From assembly GCA_027622275.1 (NCBI GenBank), contig JAQBZB010000019.1:1-54996 (forward strand): a stretch of DNA of 54,996 bases. The letters are read 5' to 3'. Positions 17,833-27,586 of this stretch are shown here, in pieces. This stretch comes from Planctomycetota bacterium (GTDB lineage: Bacteria > Planctomycetota > Planctomycetia > Pirellulales > Pirellulaceae). The number at the start of each line of letters is the position of its first letter. Positions within the stretch are counted from its first letter, which is position 1. The position numbers and the translations under genes were made by a program. The notes under the pieces are model-generated. The model made no database searches, was not told where the DNA came from, and saw only the letters and a program-made list of their open reading frames with translations.

Positions 17833-18933
17833 TTACCTGGCGCGTCCCAACCCGAACTGATCGCCGTTACGAATCGGCTTGTTGCCGACGAAGTCGATCT
17901 CAAGCATCTTCTCGCTTTGGACCGTTCGGCCTTCTTCATCGGTCAGTTGAGTGACGAGCTTTCGCGTCTTGGTGTCGAAGACATCGCCCGTCGAAGGATA
18001 CGCAAAATCTCCTTTCAGCGTGAAGGTCACCCATCCCGGCTGATCGCGGACCGGTAAACTTGCCACTTGTTTCGGCGGCCTGACCGTGGCGTCGAAGATG
18101 TGCATGTGACTGTTGTGGCCGTCGGTCACCCAGATCTCGGTTTCATCCGGTGTCAGGCCGACGCCGTGACTGGGGCAGCCGTGGCGTTTGACCAGGCCTT
18201 TCTCGAAACCTTGCACTTCGACGCGGTGCAGCATCTTTCCCGTCTTGATGTCGCCGATTTCGAAGCCCAGCAAGTTGTTCACGTTCACGAAGCAAAGTGT
18301 TTGCGAGCCGTTAACTGTGAACGGCCGGATTGAATCGCTGAATGGTCCGACCGTCCGCGCGACTTGTTGAGTGCTCGTATCCGCCACCGTCAAGACGGGC
18401 GAGCGGAGTCCGGCCAGGTAGGCGAATCGACCATCGAGTCCGACCACCGTGTTGTGCGAGCCGGAGTCGGGAGAAACTCGCGCGATTTCGTCGCCGGTCT
18501 CGGCATCGATCACTTTCCAGTGTTCCTTCTCCAGCGTTGGCAGATAGATGAGCTTGCCATCGGGCGTCATCGACATGCGATCGCAGCCCTTCTCGTAGAG
18601 CCTCTCCCACAGCAACTCGTCGGTGATGAGATCCACACACATCATGTGACGCAGCGTGCTGACATAGATGCGGTGAGTTGCCGCATTCGCGCAGACACCT
18701 TTCACATTCAGCGGCTTGCCGTCATCGCCGAGGCCAGCCAGAGGAATGCGTTTGACGAACTTGTGTCCGTGATCGACATCAAACACCAGGATGCCATGCC
18801 CGCCGTACTCGACATAGTTCCGAATCCCCGGCTCGGCAACGTACAGCAGTCGGCGCTGGACATCCTCGGCGCGAACGAAGCTGCCAGAGACGAGAATGGT
18901 TAGCGTCCAAACAAATGCCTTTGTAGCGTTCAT
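17833..18933 (-). CDS. Exported YncE-like beta-propeller protein
   Basis: A 366-residue secreted protein. Signal peptide at the start (KAFVWTLTILVSGSFVRA), then propeller-type blades: LLYVAEPGIRNYVEYGGHGI, VCANAATHRIYVSTLRHMMC, MSMTPDGKLIYLPTLEKEHW, TVVGLDGRFAYLAGLRSP, and VGLTPDETEIWVTDGHNSHM. This pattern of 40-50 residue repeats with surface-exposed loops fits the YVTN/YncE family. No catalytic residues can be assigned. First gene of the minus-strand set with Gfo/Idh, PQQ-like, PhyH and isomerase genes; a periplasmic binding or scaffolding role for that pathway is plausible. Confidence 0.85.
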   Translation of the reverse strand: MNATKAFVWTLTILVSGSFVRAEDVQRRLLYVAEPGIRNYVEYGGHGILVFDVDHGHKFVKRIPLAGLGDDGKPLNVKGVCANAATHRIYVSTLRHMMCVDLITDELLWERLYEKGCDRMSMTPDGKLIYLPTLEKEHWKVIDAETGDEIARVSPDSGSHNTVVGLDGRFAYLAGLRSPVLTVADTSTQQVARTVGPFSDSIRPFTVNGSQTLCFVNVNNLLGFEIGDIKTGKMLHRVEVQGFEKGLVKRHGCPSHGVGLTPDETEIWVTDGHNSHMHIFDATVRPPKQVASLPVRDQPGWVTFTLKGDFAYPSTGDVFDTKTRKLVTQLTDEEGRTVQSEKMLEIDFVGNKPIRNGDQFGLGRAR

Positions 18934-19202
18934 CGTAGAAACACCTCGGGTCGAGAATCGTCAGCCGCCACGACGGTTACAGTTAGCGGACGGTAGCACG
19001 CAAGCTTCAGATTGTACATCGTTTAGCGGACCGATCCACGGTGCCCCTGTCGATCGATGCCGAAATCGCCTGTCCGACCGCTGCCTCATGGTGATGACGT
19101 CGATGTTTCACCCGTCATTTGGGCGTTACTCAGCGAGTTCGCCACGGGAGGTCTGCATTGCGATACAATTGCATCTTCCTTTGCACAAGTCATGGAGAAT
19201 CT
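18934..19202. other. Divergent intergenic region
   Basis: 269 bases between the minus-strand propeller gene and the plus-strand SDR gene. It must hold both promoters. No repeat, RNA gene or clear operator was recognised. Confidence 0.5.
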
Positions 19203-20036
19203 GTGTTGTCGATACCACTGAACTACCGACCGGACGCCGACGCCATGATCATCGGTGTTGGCTTGATGGGCCAGCACATGGCGATGCACGTCGTCGATTG
19301 GCTGGGACTGAGGAAACTCGTCCTGGTCGATCATTCGCCGACCATCGCGGTTGGCATGGAGAAAACGACATTGGCGGACTTTGCGGCGTCGATTTCCGCG
19401 GCCAGTGTTTCCAACGTGGATGTGGTTGCGGAGACCGTCGACGTAACCGACGAGAACGACATGCGTCGGTTGTTTGAACGGCATCCCGGAATCAGCTACC
19501 TGCAACACACGGCGGGCATATCTCCCAAGCCGCTCACGCCGCCGGAAGACCTGACGAAAGACGACGTCATGCGGGCGTGCGAAGTGAATCTCTGGGGCAC
19601 GCACAACGTGCTCAAGCAAGGCGTCAGACATGGCGGTTTCGCGAAGAACGCTCGCGGCGTCATCATCCTCTCGACGTCAGCGACCGTCGGAGCTGAAGGC
19701 CGGGCGAGCGCGGCGTATGAAGAATCCAAGGGCGGGTTGTTGAATCTGCTGAAGCTCCAATCGCGCCACTTTGTCGAAACTCACGGATTGATTCTGAACG
19801 GCCTCGCGCCGTCGCCGCTGCGTGGCACCATGTCGGCACAGAACGAAATTAGCGCGGGACGGCTGCAGGCGGTCGAAGACGCCATGCCGCTGGGAGGTCT
19901 CACCGCGCCGAGCCACATCTCCGCCGCCACGATGTTTTTCTGGTCGGGCGATTGCTGGTGTGTCGGCGAACTGCTCACGATCGACGGCGGCTATACGAAG
20001 CACAAGCCAATTTACGGACCACTCCCTTCGTCTTGA
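19203..20036 (+). CDS. Short-chain dehydrogenase/reductase (SDR)
   Basis: SDR of about 277 residues starting at GTG 19203 (GGAG five bases upstream); an in-frame start at 19119 adds a non-family tail. The dinucleotide site is atypical: MIIGVGLMGQHMAMHVVDW with LVDHS rather than the usual TGxxxGIG. The catalytic Ser-Tyr-Lys is present: IILSTSATVG, then AAYEESKGG, and TAGISPK replaces NNAG. The C-terminus DGGYTKHKP is typical. Substrate unknown; it may be an NAD-dependent sugar or alcohol dehydrogenase. It stands alone, with a palindrome-rich spacer downstream. Confidence 0.88.
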   Translation: MLSIPLNYRPDADAMIIGVGLMGQHMAMHVVDWLGLRKLVLVDHSPTIAVGMEKTTLADFAASISAASVSNVDVVAETVDVTDENDMRRLFERHPGISYLQHTAGISPKPLTPPEDLTKDDVMRACEVNLWGTHNVLKQGVRHGGFAKNARGVIILSTSATVGAEGRASAAYEESKGGLLNLLKLQSRHFVETHGLILNGLAPSPLRGTMSAQNEISAGRLQAVEDAMPLGGLTAPSHISAATMFFWSGDCWCVGELLTIDGGYTKHKPIYGPLPSS

Positions 20037-20187
20037 GTCGGGCGACGGAAACGTGGCCGTTGAAATGAACCGGAGAGACGTCGGATGACAGCAGCAAGAC
20101 TCGTGAAGCGTGTTGATGTGACCGTGTCAGCCCGGACGTGCCCGTGCGGATCGTGCTCGGTTCGTGATACTTGACCCTGGAACGCCG

Positions 20188-20359
20188 CCGCCGTTGAATA
20201 GTGTCCCAATAGTGTGGGGGTGCCAAGATGCAAGCTCGACGCGCAAGCGAGTGAGTGTTCCCAGGCCGTTGACTCACTCGCTTGCGCGTCGAGCTTGTAT
20301 TTCGCGCCGATCGATACTGGGTGCGCCCCTCACACGATTAGGACACTACCCGCCGTTGA
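20188..20359. mobile_element. MITE-like nested palindrome with 10-bp direct repeats
   Basis: An element of about 152 bp (20198-20349) is bounded by the direct repeat CCGCCGTTGA (20188-20197 and 20350-20359). Outer arms of about 25 bp are imperfect: TAGTGTCCCAATAGTGTG on the left pairs with CACACGATTAGGACACTA on the right. A perfect inner palindrome has 25-bp arms beginning AAGCTCGACGCGCAAGCGAG. That inner core, GACGCGYAAGCGAG, also occurs in the element at 4608-4740, although the outer ends differ. No coding capacity. It lies between the SDR and the giant membrane protein gene. Confidence 0.75.
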
Positions 20360-20427
20360 TATTACTTCGATGTCGAGCCATCTTCCGAGTATCATGAGGG
20401 TCGTTTCAATCGCGAAGGGACAACGAT

Positions 20428-23400
20428 ATGCCGGGAATGATCGTCGGGCTCATGCTGCTGGTTGGTGCCGGGTTGCTGTTCGTTTTCGGAGTTCTGTTGG
20501 GATGGCTGTTGTTCAGAAGGGCCGAGACACCTCCCACGCAGCAGAGCGATGCGGCGGCAACTTCGCGTACGATTCAGCGACTTGCGAACGCAGGCGCGAT
20601 CGACGAGCATTTGCGTGCCAAGCTGTTCGAGTTGCTCCGTGAAGCGCACGCCCAAGGCAGTCAAGTTCCTCCTCCGGTGCGCGCGGCGCAACCCATGCCG
20701 CAAGCGCGGCCCGCAGCTTCTGTCGCCGCCGCGGCATCGTCCGAGTTGCCCGAAGCACCGGCGATCCCTCCACGCCCGCCCAGCGAAGAAGTTCCGATCG
20801 TCGCTGAGATCGTCGAAGAAGGTCCGCCGCAAATCGTCCATCCGCTTGACGCGCCCGAACCAGTTGCGACGCCAATGCCCTCGCCGCCACAGCAACGCCG
20901 CCGCGCGCTGGCCGATGTGCTGCATGCGTTCATGCAGGAGAAGAACATCCGCTGGGGCGAGCTGATCAGCGGTCTGCTCATTGTCGGTTGTTCGATCGCG
21001 TTGGTGATCAGCCTCCGCCGCGAGATCGAAAGCCTGAGCGAACAGTTTATTTACCTGCCGGCGTTGTTGTTTATGTTGGCGTTTATGTTGGCGACGGCGG
21101 CGATTCACGGCGCTGGCAACTACACGCTGCGGCGTTGGAACTTGCAAGCGACCAGCCGCGGCGTATTGATCATCGCGACGCTCTTGATCCCGATCAACTT
21201 CCTCGCCGCGATCGTCGTCACCGGTTCGGAATCGCAACAGCTTCCTCCGTTTCACCCGCTCCTTCTTTCGGCGGTCGCCGTCGGCGTGCTCGCTTTCGGC
21301 ACGATGGCGTACTTCGCCGGTCAGGCTTTGATGCGCGAAGGATCGTGGCGGTTGTGGGTCGGGGTGATGGGAACCTCCGTCGGACAACTGGTCATCAACC
21401 GGCTGGCGGATCAAGGCACGACGGCACTCGCCGCGAGTCTGCTCGTCAGTTTGCCGTTGATCGCCTACCTGGTCGCCACGATCGGTCAATTGCGAGTTGC
21501 CACACGTCGCCCGCGAATCGGACTGACACTCGCCACCGACACGCTTCTCTTGCTCGGCATCACGAGCTTTGCACTCGCCGCATCGATCGGACTGCTGCTG
21601 TCGGAATCGGATTCGGTACGCACCGCGCTCGCCTGGCTGTCGACGCCGTTGAGTTTGCCCGCCGTCGTGATTCTCGCGACGGGACTGGCGCTGCACCGGC
21701 GCGTTTTGTCCGGGCGATTGACGACGCTGAAAACCATTGGCACTTCACTGGCGCTGACCGGCGGAGTGATGGTGTTGGCGGCGGTGCTGTTGGCTTGGCC
21801 GGAACCACCGTTGTTGATCGCCGTCGGCTTGTTCAGCTTCACAGCGCTGAGCCTGCTCGCAGCGATCGGCCGACTCCCCGCGCTGCACGTGCCGGCGCTC
21901 GCCTGTGGCAGCTTGGCGTGTCTGGTTGGCTTTCACTTGTTGCAGGACTCGTTTGCCGGGTACGAAGCCAATTTGTCTCGCCGCATGGTCGACCTCTTCT
22001 TCATGGGGCGCAGCAGTGTTGTCTTGACCGCGATCGCAGTCGTCACCGGCGGAGTTGCGGGTGTGTTATTTAACCAAGCGCGACGCGCGAGCGCCCTCAG
22101 CTACCTTGTTGGCTGTGGCGGGATTGCTTGTTTGAGCGTCGTGATTGCGATCACCGTCGGCTTCTGGGGCGGCAGTCGCAAGAACCAAATCTCGCCTCGC
22201 CGGTCCTATTGTTTTACGCGGTCACGCTGTTGGCCGCGAGTTACTTCGTCCCCACGGCGGCTCTGACATGGATCGGCTCGACGCTGTTGCTCGTCGGTTT
22301 CGTTCACGTTGCCGCGTGGAACACGTCGTTTCAAAGTTGGCTGACCTCCGTCTCGCTTCTGCCGTCACGCCCCGTGCTGGTCGCGACATTGATGCACGGC
22401 CTCTCGGCTGCCATCGCGGCGTGCCTGTTGGCCAGACGCGAATCGCATCCGTCGCTCGACGCGCCTTCGCGCCGTTGGCAACAGCTCGTCGTTCCACTCA
22501 CGCAGTCGGCGATGGCTTCATCGGTGTTCGCGCTTCCCTGGTCGGTGCGCGTCTTCGATCAGCAGATTGGCCAACACGCTTGGTACATGGCCGCGCTATG
22601 TTTGATTTGGCTGGCGGCAACCGTGGTGCAACGCCGGCCGGTGGGTTTCTCCGTCTTCCAGTCGCTAGCGACTGTCGCGGTCGTCTTTGCGACGGCTTCG
22701 GTCTGTCAGCAACAGACTTGGTGGCGCGAGCAACTGCTCGCGCCACGGCATCTGCAATCGCAATACGGAACGCTCGCTGTGTGGTGTTTGGCGTGGAGCG
22801 TTGGTCGGCGACTGGCGCGGCGGCGATGGCCGAATGTCGTCAAGTTGATGCGATGCCGCGGGCATGCCGTCGATGAATTTGTCTTGGCGGCGACAGTCTT
22901 CGTCATGTTCTACACTTGTGGAACCGGCTTATGGACCGGCGCGGGGATCGAACTTGGATTCGGTGAATCAACCGGTTTCGAAGACTTGCCTCTGTGGCTA
23001 ACAGTCTTCGCGGGTGGATCATGGATTGTGCTGGTGTTGCTGGTTGCGGCCGTCTTCGGTTCGTTGATCGAGGAGTTTTCGATTCGGGCGTTCTCGACAC
23101 TGTTCCTGCTCGCGGCCATTGCAGCCATGTTAGCTGGCGGCCGCCTGTACGAGACGCTGGCGGTGGCGTCCGGACTCCGCTGGTCGTTCGCCCTGCTGGG
23201 TGTTGTGCTGACGATCGCGGTTTGTTTCAGTTCACGGATCGAGACCGCACTGCGACGGCTGCCGTGGTTGGAATGGGGCGAACTGCCAACCAGTCTCGGC
23301 CAAGACGCACGTTCCTGGACGTTGGACCTGTGCGCAATTCCGGTCCTCGGCCTCACCACCGCCAGCTTCGTTCAAGCCGCGGTGGGCAACACGCCTCATG

Positions 23401-26360
23401 GGCCAACCGCCGAGTCGTTCTTCACCCGCATCGGCTCCGAGCTTTCCTACGGCGTTCCGCTCGGCCTGCTGGCCGCCGTGCTGATCGCGCACGCGGTGCG
23501 CGAGAAGAAGACAAGCTTGATGCTGGCCGGCTCGGGCGTGTTTCAATACCTCGTGAACCTCGCGTACTTCCTGCCGATTTTGAAAGACCCCACAGCGCGG
23601 CTGGATTGGTCGGTGGTGATTGGTTGCCTGCAATGGAATTCGCTGGGGCTCGCGGTGTTCGCGCTCGCTTGGCTAAGTGTACGGCGCTGGGTGGAACCTC
23701 GAGACAGTGCCGTCCCGCAAGGAACGTTCGATCGTTGCCTCGTCGCACAAGTCGTCGCTGCGATCGTCGCGGTAACAGCGACGACCGGCCTTGCCACCGC
23801 AGTCGTTGTCGAGACGCCCGGCAACCTGACTCGCTTTGCCGAATTGGGCAGCTGGCTCAGCTACCTCGTCTGCCTGCTCGGTTTCAGCGCGGCCGCATGG
23901 CTGACTCGGTCGCGTCTCGAACGCTTCGGCATTTCGTTGCTGCTTGGTTTCTTGTTTGCCATCGGCGGGCCGATCGCCATCTCGTTGGAGGGCAATCCCG
24001 GCAGTTGGCGGGCGCTGCACGTGTTGATGCTTGTGTGGTTGAGCGTTGCAGTCGCGGGAACGGTACTGGCGTGGGTTGCTCCGCGTTGGCGAAAGGAGCA
24101 GCAGCTTGTCACAACATCCGTCCAGTGGGCAGCCGCGTTTATCGGTCTGTCGGTGCTGCTCGCGCTGCGCGCCGTCCCGTCCGACCCGGATACACCTTGG
24201 TGGCCGTTCGCGACGACGCTGACCGCGGCCTTTCTCGCGGGAGCACTCGCCTTTCGCACTCGCCACCAGGCATTCGCTTACACTTCGACACTGCTCGCCG
24301 GCGTCGCGGTCACGATCGTCTGGTGGGGCGCTTGGCCGAACGGTGGCCTACTGGGAGTTATCGAACTGATTCAACTTAATCTGATCGCCGTGGTCGCGGC
24401 ATCGCTCGTGTGGTTGTTCGCCGAAGTCCGATGTCAACTGCGCTCGGGCAGCAACTTTGATCCAGCGATGGGCGCTCCGGCAGTCCATCACGTCGCGGCC
24501 ATCGCGGCGAGCGTCCTTCTGTTCCTCATGGTGACGCTGGGCTCCGCACTGACGGGAGTGTTCGAAGTATCACGAAACGAACTCGACATCGCGAACCTCA
24601 CCGGTTGGATTTTGGCTCCGTTGCTCGGTGGTCTGTTGATCGGCTCGCTGTGGGACCAGCGGATGAAGCTCACGCTGCCGCTGCTGTATGCCTGGGGCGT
24701 GATCGCGGCATTGATGGCACTGGATCAAGTCGACGAGCGGTTCGAGTTCGATGGCCAAACGGTATTTGTGTCGGCGGGGCTGGTGATCGCGTCTTATGTC
24801 GCGCTGACCGGACACGCCTGGAAGTACGGCGCGAATCTGGCCGCCATCGGCAACCGGCTCAAGATGCCTGATACGGTGCGGCAGCTCAAACGCACAAGGA
24901 TCTGGCTGCCGGTGGTGACGCTGGTCATCACCGCGATGATCGTGCTGGTCGAGTTGGCGGTTGTGTTGGCATTCCGCGAGCGCTGGATGCGAGTCGGCGC
25001 GGCGTTCGCGCCGTTGCTGCTGGCTTACGGAGTCAGTTGCCAGGCGCAACAACAGCGGCGGACGACCATGCAGTACGTCAGCTTGCTGCTGGCGAGTTTG
25101 TCCGCCGTGTGCGCCGTGTGGGCCGACATCGAGCAGGGTTGGCGCGAGACGTTCGCGTTGGAACGGGCGGTTCGCCTGTTGATGGTCTTGGGGGGACTGG
25201 CATTCTTGTATGCGATTCCCGTTTCCCGCTGGACCCGGCAGCGCGGCGGCGATTGGTTCCCGGTCGTGCGGGGGATGGCGGTGTACTGCGGCGTGGCGGC
25301 CATTGCCGCATTGTCGGTCGTGCTGCTGCTCGAGCTGTCGTTCTTCGAGCCCGGCATCGGCGTGCCGTTCGGTCATGTTTACGAAGCCGTCGCAGTCGCG
25401 ATTGTGCTTGTCGGTTTGATCATCGCCTTCATCGCGCTGGCCTTGTCACCGCAACGCGATCCGTTGGCGCTGTCCGAACAAGGGCGAATGGGATACGTCT
25501 ACGCGGCTCAGGTCGTGGGCGCCCTCTTGTTTGCACACATCTATCTGTCCGAACCAAGCTTGTTTAGCGGGCGAATACGAGCCTACTGGCCTTACATCGT
25601 GATGGGGATTGCCTTCGCGGGGGTCGCTGTCGGCGAGATCTTTCAGCGCAGCGGCTTGCGCGTGCTGGCGGAACCGTTGCAGCGGACGGGCGGCTTCCTG
25701 CCGCTGTTGCCCGCGCTGGGTTGGTGGTTGAACCGGTCGTTAGGCATCGACGCGGCGGGGCATTACTCGCTGCTGTTGTTCTTCGCGGGACTGCTGTACG
25801 TGGCGTTGAGTATGCTGCGGCGTTCGTACATCAGCGGGGTCGCGGCGGCGTTGGCGGGCAACGCGGCGCTGTGGGCGTTGCTGGCCGATTACGAACCGCT
25901 GTCGCTGCTGAAGCATCCGCAGTTCTGGCTCATCCCGCCAGCTGTCTCGATGCTCGTCGCGGCCCACATCAATCGCCGCCAGTTGAACGAAAGCCAGCTG
26001 ACGGGCATCCGCTATATCTGTCTGTTGGTGATCTACGTCAGCTCGACGTCCGACATCTTCATCGAAGGCATCGGCGATAGCCTGTGGGAGCCGATGGTAT
26101 TGGCGACGCTGTCGGTGATCGGCGTGTTCGTCGGCATTGGCCTGCAAATTCGCGCCTTCCTTTATCTTGGTACCACGTTCGTGTTTCTGTCGATTGTCAG
26201 CATGGTCTGGCACGCCTACGCCAAGATCCAGCACGTCGGCATCTGGTGGGGCTTCGGCATCCTGCTCGGGCTGCTGATCCTCACGATCTTCGGCGTGTTC
26301 GAGAAGAAACGCCCGGAACTCACGCGGCTCGTGGACAACATGCGGCGGTGGGAGCCTTGA
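20428..26360 (+). pseudogene. Giant polytopic membrane protein split by a one-base frameshift
   Basis: Two adjoining frames make one protein of about 1,976 residues. The first, from ATG 20428 (AAGGGA upstream), has an N-terminal membrane segment, a Pro/Ala-rich cytoplasmic linker (about 40-165), then many membrane spans ending at CLSVVIAITVGFWGG. The second continues QEPNLASPVLLFYAVTLLAA and runs to 26360 with dozens more hydrophobic segments and no known catalytic motif. Both lose sense exactly at 22166-22169, a run of four G; five G would join them. So either a real frameshift or a base-call error. No recognised family, although DUF2339-type membrane proteins have a similar layout. Function unknown. 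Base use matches neighbours. Confidence 0.8.
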
Positions 26361-26408
26361 CGAAGGCGGATGATTGCACCTTCCCTTGCTGGAAGCGAAA
26401 CGGTGGTC

Positions 26409-26549
26409 ATGAAGTTACCGATGCGAACGTCGCTGGCGGCGATGCTGTGCGCCTGGTTCTTGACGGTGCAATCGGGAATCCGTGACGATGAGTTTGCGGC
26501 TTCCTTGCCGACAGGCGTGCAGGCTGTGTGGGACATCGGCAGCGCGTGA
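26409..26549 (+). pseudogene. 5' remnant of an exported planctomycete enzyme
   Basis: ATG 26409 opens a 46-residue frame: a signal peptide (MKLPMRTSLAAMLCAWFLTV) followed by FAASLPTGVQAVWDIGSA, which resembles the conserved opening of exported planctomycete hydrolases (typically continuing YRETTPTRER). It stops at TGA 26547-26549 and the rest of that motif is absent. Directly downstream lie C-terminal pieces of an SGNH-type hydrolase, so an internal deletion of one gene is likely. Assignment is from recall of the family pattern. Confidence 0.5.
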
Positions 26550-26563
26550 TGCGCAACAATCAA

Positions 26564-26972
26564 CGGCGCGTGTGGGCCGGGAATGAACGGGTCAAGAATG
26601 CCGACAAGAAAACCAGCAAGCACGCCGCGGACGGAGTTCACTTGAACGAATTGGGCCAGCTGGCAATGGCTGTTGTGATCCTTCAAGGGCTCGGCGCGCC
26701 AGCAGACGTGTCTGCGGCGACGATCGATTTCGCAACCGCCTCCGCCACGGACACCGCCGGATGAAGTGTTAGCGACGCGATGGCAGCCGCTGAAGGAAGC
26801 GCGCAGCCGATTGGCCGTTGCCGAATTGCTCTGGAACGCTCATCTGCCAGGCAGTTCCCGGCGTCCCGCGATCGCCGGGCAGGCCGCTGAAATCGACGCC
26901 CGCTTGCAGGAACTCCAACGCACCGCCGTGCGGCCGATGCCGTATCGCGATCGGCTGAGCAAAGTAGAATAG
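26564..26972 (+). pseudogene. Decayed C-terminal part of an SGNH/GDSL hydrolase
   Basis: Translation from 26564 gives ERVKNADKKTSKHAADGVHL, then NELGQLAMAVVILQGLGAP. The motif DGVHLNELG is block V of SGNH hydrolases, with the catalytic Asp and His; the catalytic Ser block is missing. The frame ends at 26764, and a related tail (LATRWQPLKEARSRLAVAEL to RLSKVE) continues in another frame to 26972. This is a decayed gene with at least one frameshift and a large internal deletion, together with the 26409-26549 fragment. Confidence 0.6.
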
Positions 26973-27005
26973 TCCCAGCTTCCATCCACACATTGAGGTA
27001 GGTTT

Positions 27006-27368
27006 ATGACGACTTCTGACTTTACCGCCATCGACACGAATCAGATGCCTTGGGAAGAACGTTTCAACGAGCAGGTCGGACGAGCGCTCTTTCGCAAGGA
27101 GTTGTTCAGCGATCCTGAGACCGGCATGACCGTGCGGCTGGTGCGTTATCCGGCGGGAGTGATCAACCCGAACCACACGCACCCGTGCGGCCACGCCATG
27201 TTCGTTCTCGAAGGCAACTTGGCAACACATCGCGGCACGTTCGGGCCCGGCTCGTTCGTCTGGTTTCCGGAAGGCGAGGCGATGGAGCATGGTGCCAGTG
27301 CGGAGGGGGACGTCACCGTCGTCTTTATCACCAACAAACCATTTCGCATTGATTACATCGAGCCGTGA
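27006..27368 (+). CDS. Small cupin-domain protein
   Basis: A single-domain cupin of 120 residues (ATG 27006, AGGT a few bases upstream). The metal-site motif is HTHPCGHAMFVLEG, containing the two histidines and a third in the same strand, followed by GTFGPGSFVWFPEGEAMEHG with the last histidine. No signal peptide. Such proteins bind small anionic or sugar ligands or act as simple isomerases or dioxygenases. No operon partner: upstream is a decayed hydrolase, downstream the opposite-strand aminotransferase. Confidence 0.88.
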   Translation: MTTSDFTAIDTNQMPWEERFNEQVGRALFRKELFSDPETGMTVRLVRYPAGVINPNHTHPCGHAMFVLEGNLATHRGTFGPGSFVWFPEGEAMEHGASAEGDVTVVFITNKPFRIDYIEP

Positions 27369-27531
27369 CCGCGATGCCATGTATGTGTCGAAATCTCTCT
27401 CGACTCATTTGGCAGCGCATCTTGAACCGGCGATTGGTTGGACGCGAGCAACGAATCCGAGATCCCCGCAAGTTACCTCGACCTCGAAGGACCGGGCACA
27501 ATCCGGCGGATCGGCTGGGCGTGTGATCTGG

Positions 27532-27553
27532 TCGATGGCCTTGGAAGGCCATC
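27532..27553. repeat. Palindromic repeat, GATGGCCTTCCAAGGCC family (copy 3, short)
   Basis: CGATGGCCTT, GG, AAGGCCATCG: arms of 10 bp, followed by TACG as in the longer copies at 13224 and 16344. It appears to be a half-copy of the same dispersed element. It lies between the convergent cupin and aminotransferase genes. Confidence 0.7.
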
Positions 27554-27586
27554 GTACGGTCAGGTGACTTCTTCTCCGCCGTCTTC

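Noticed and set aside
20392-21696. Long minus-strand open frame (434 codons) opposite the giant membrane protein
   Set aside because: Arginine/glutamine-rich translation with no family features; it is the antisense shadow of a GC-rich membrane-protein gene.
22128-22266. Programmed -1 frameshift in the giant membrane gene
   Set aside because: The relative frame fits -1, but no classical slippery heptamer is in phase; a simple missing G in a G run is more economical.
27436-27530. Possible remnant of a DUF2961-like gene (GPGTIRRIGW)
   Set aside because: Only about 30 residues of weak resemblance; not enough to call a pseudogene.
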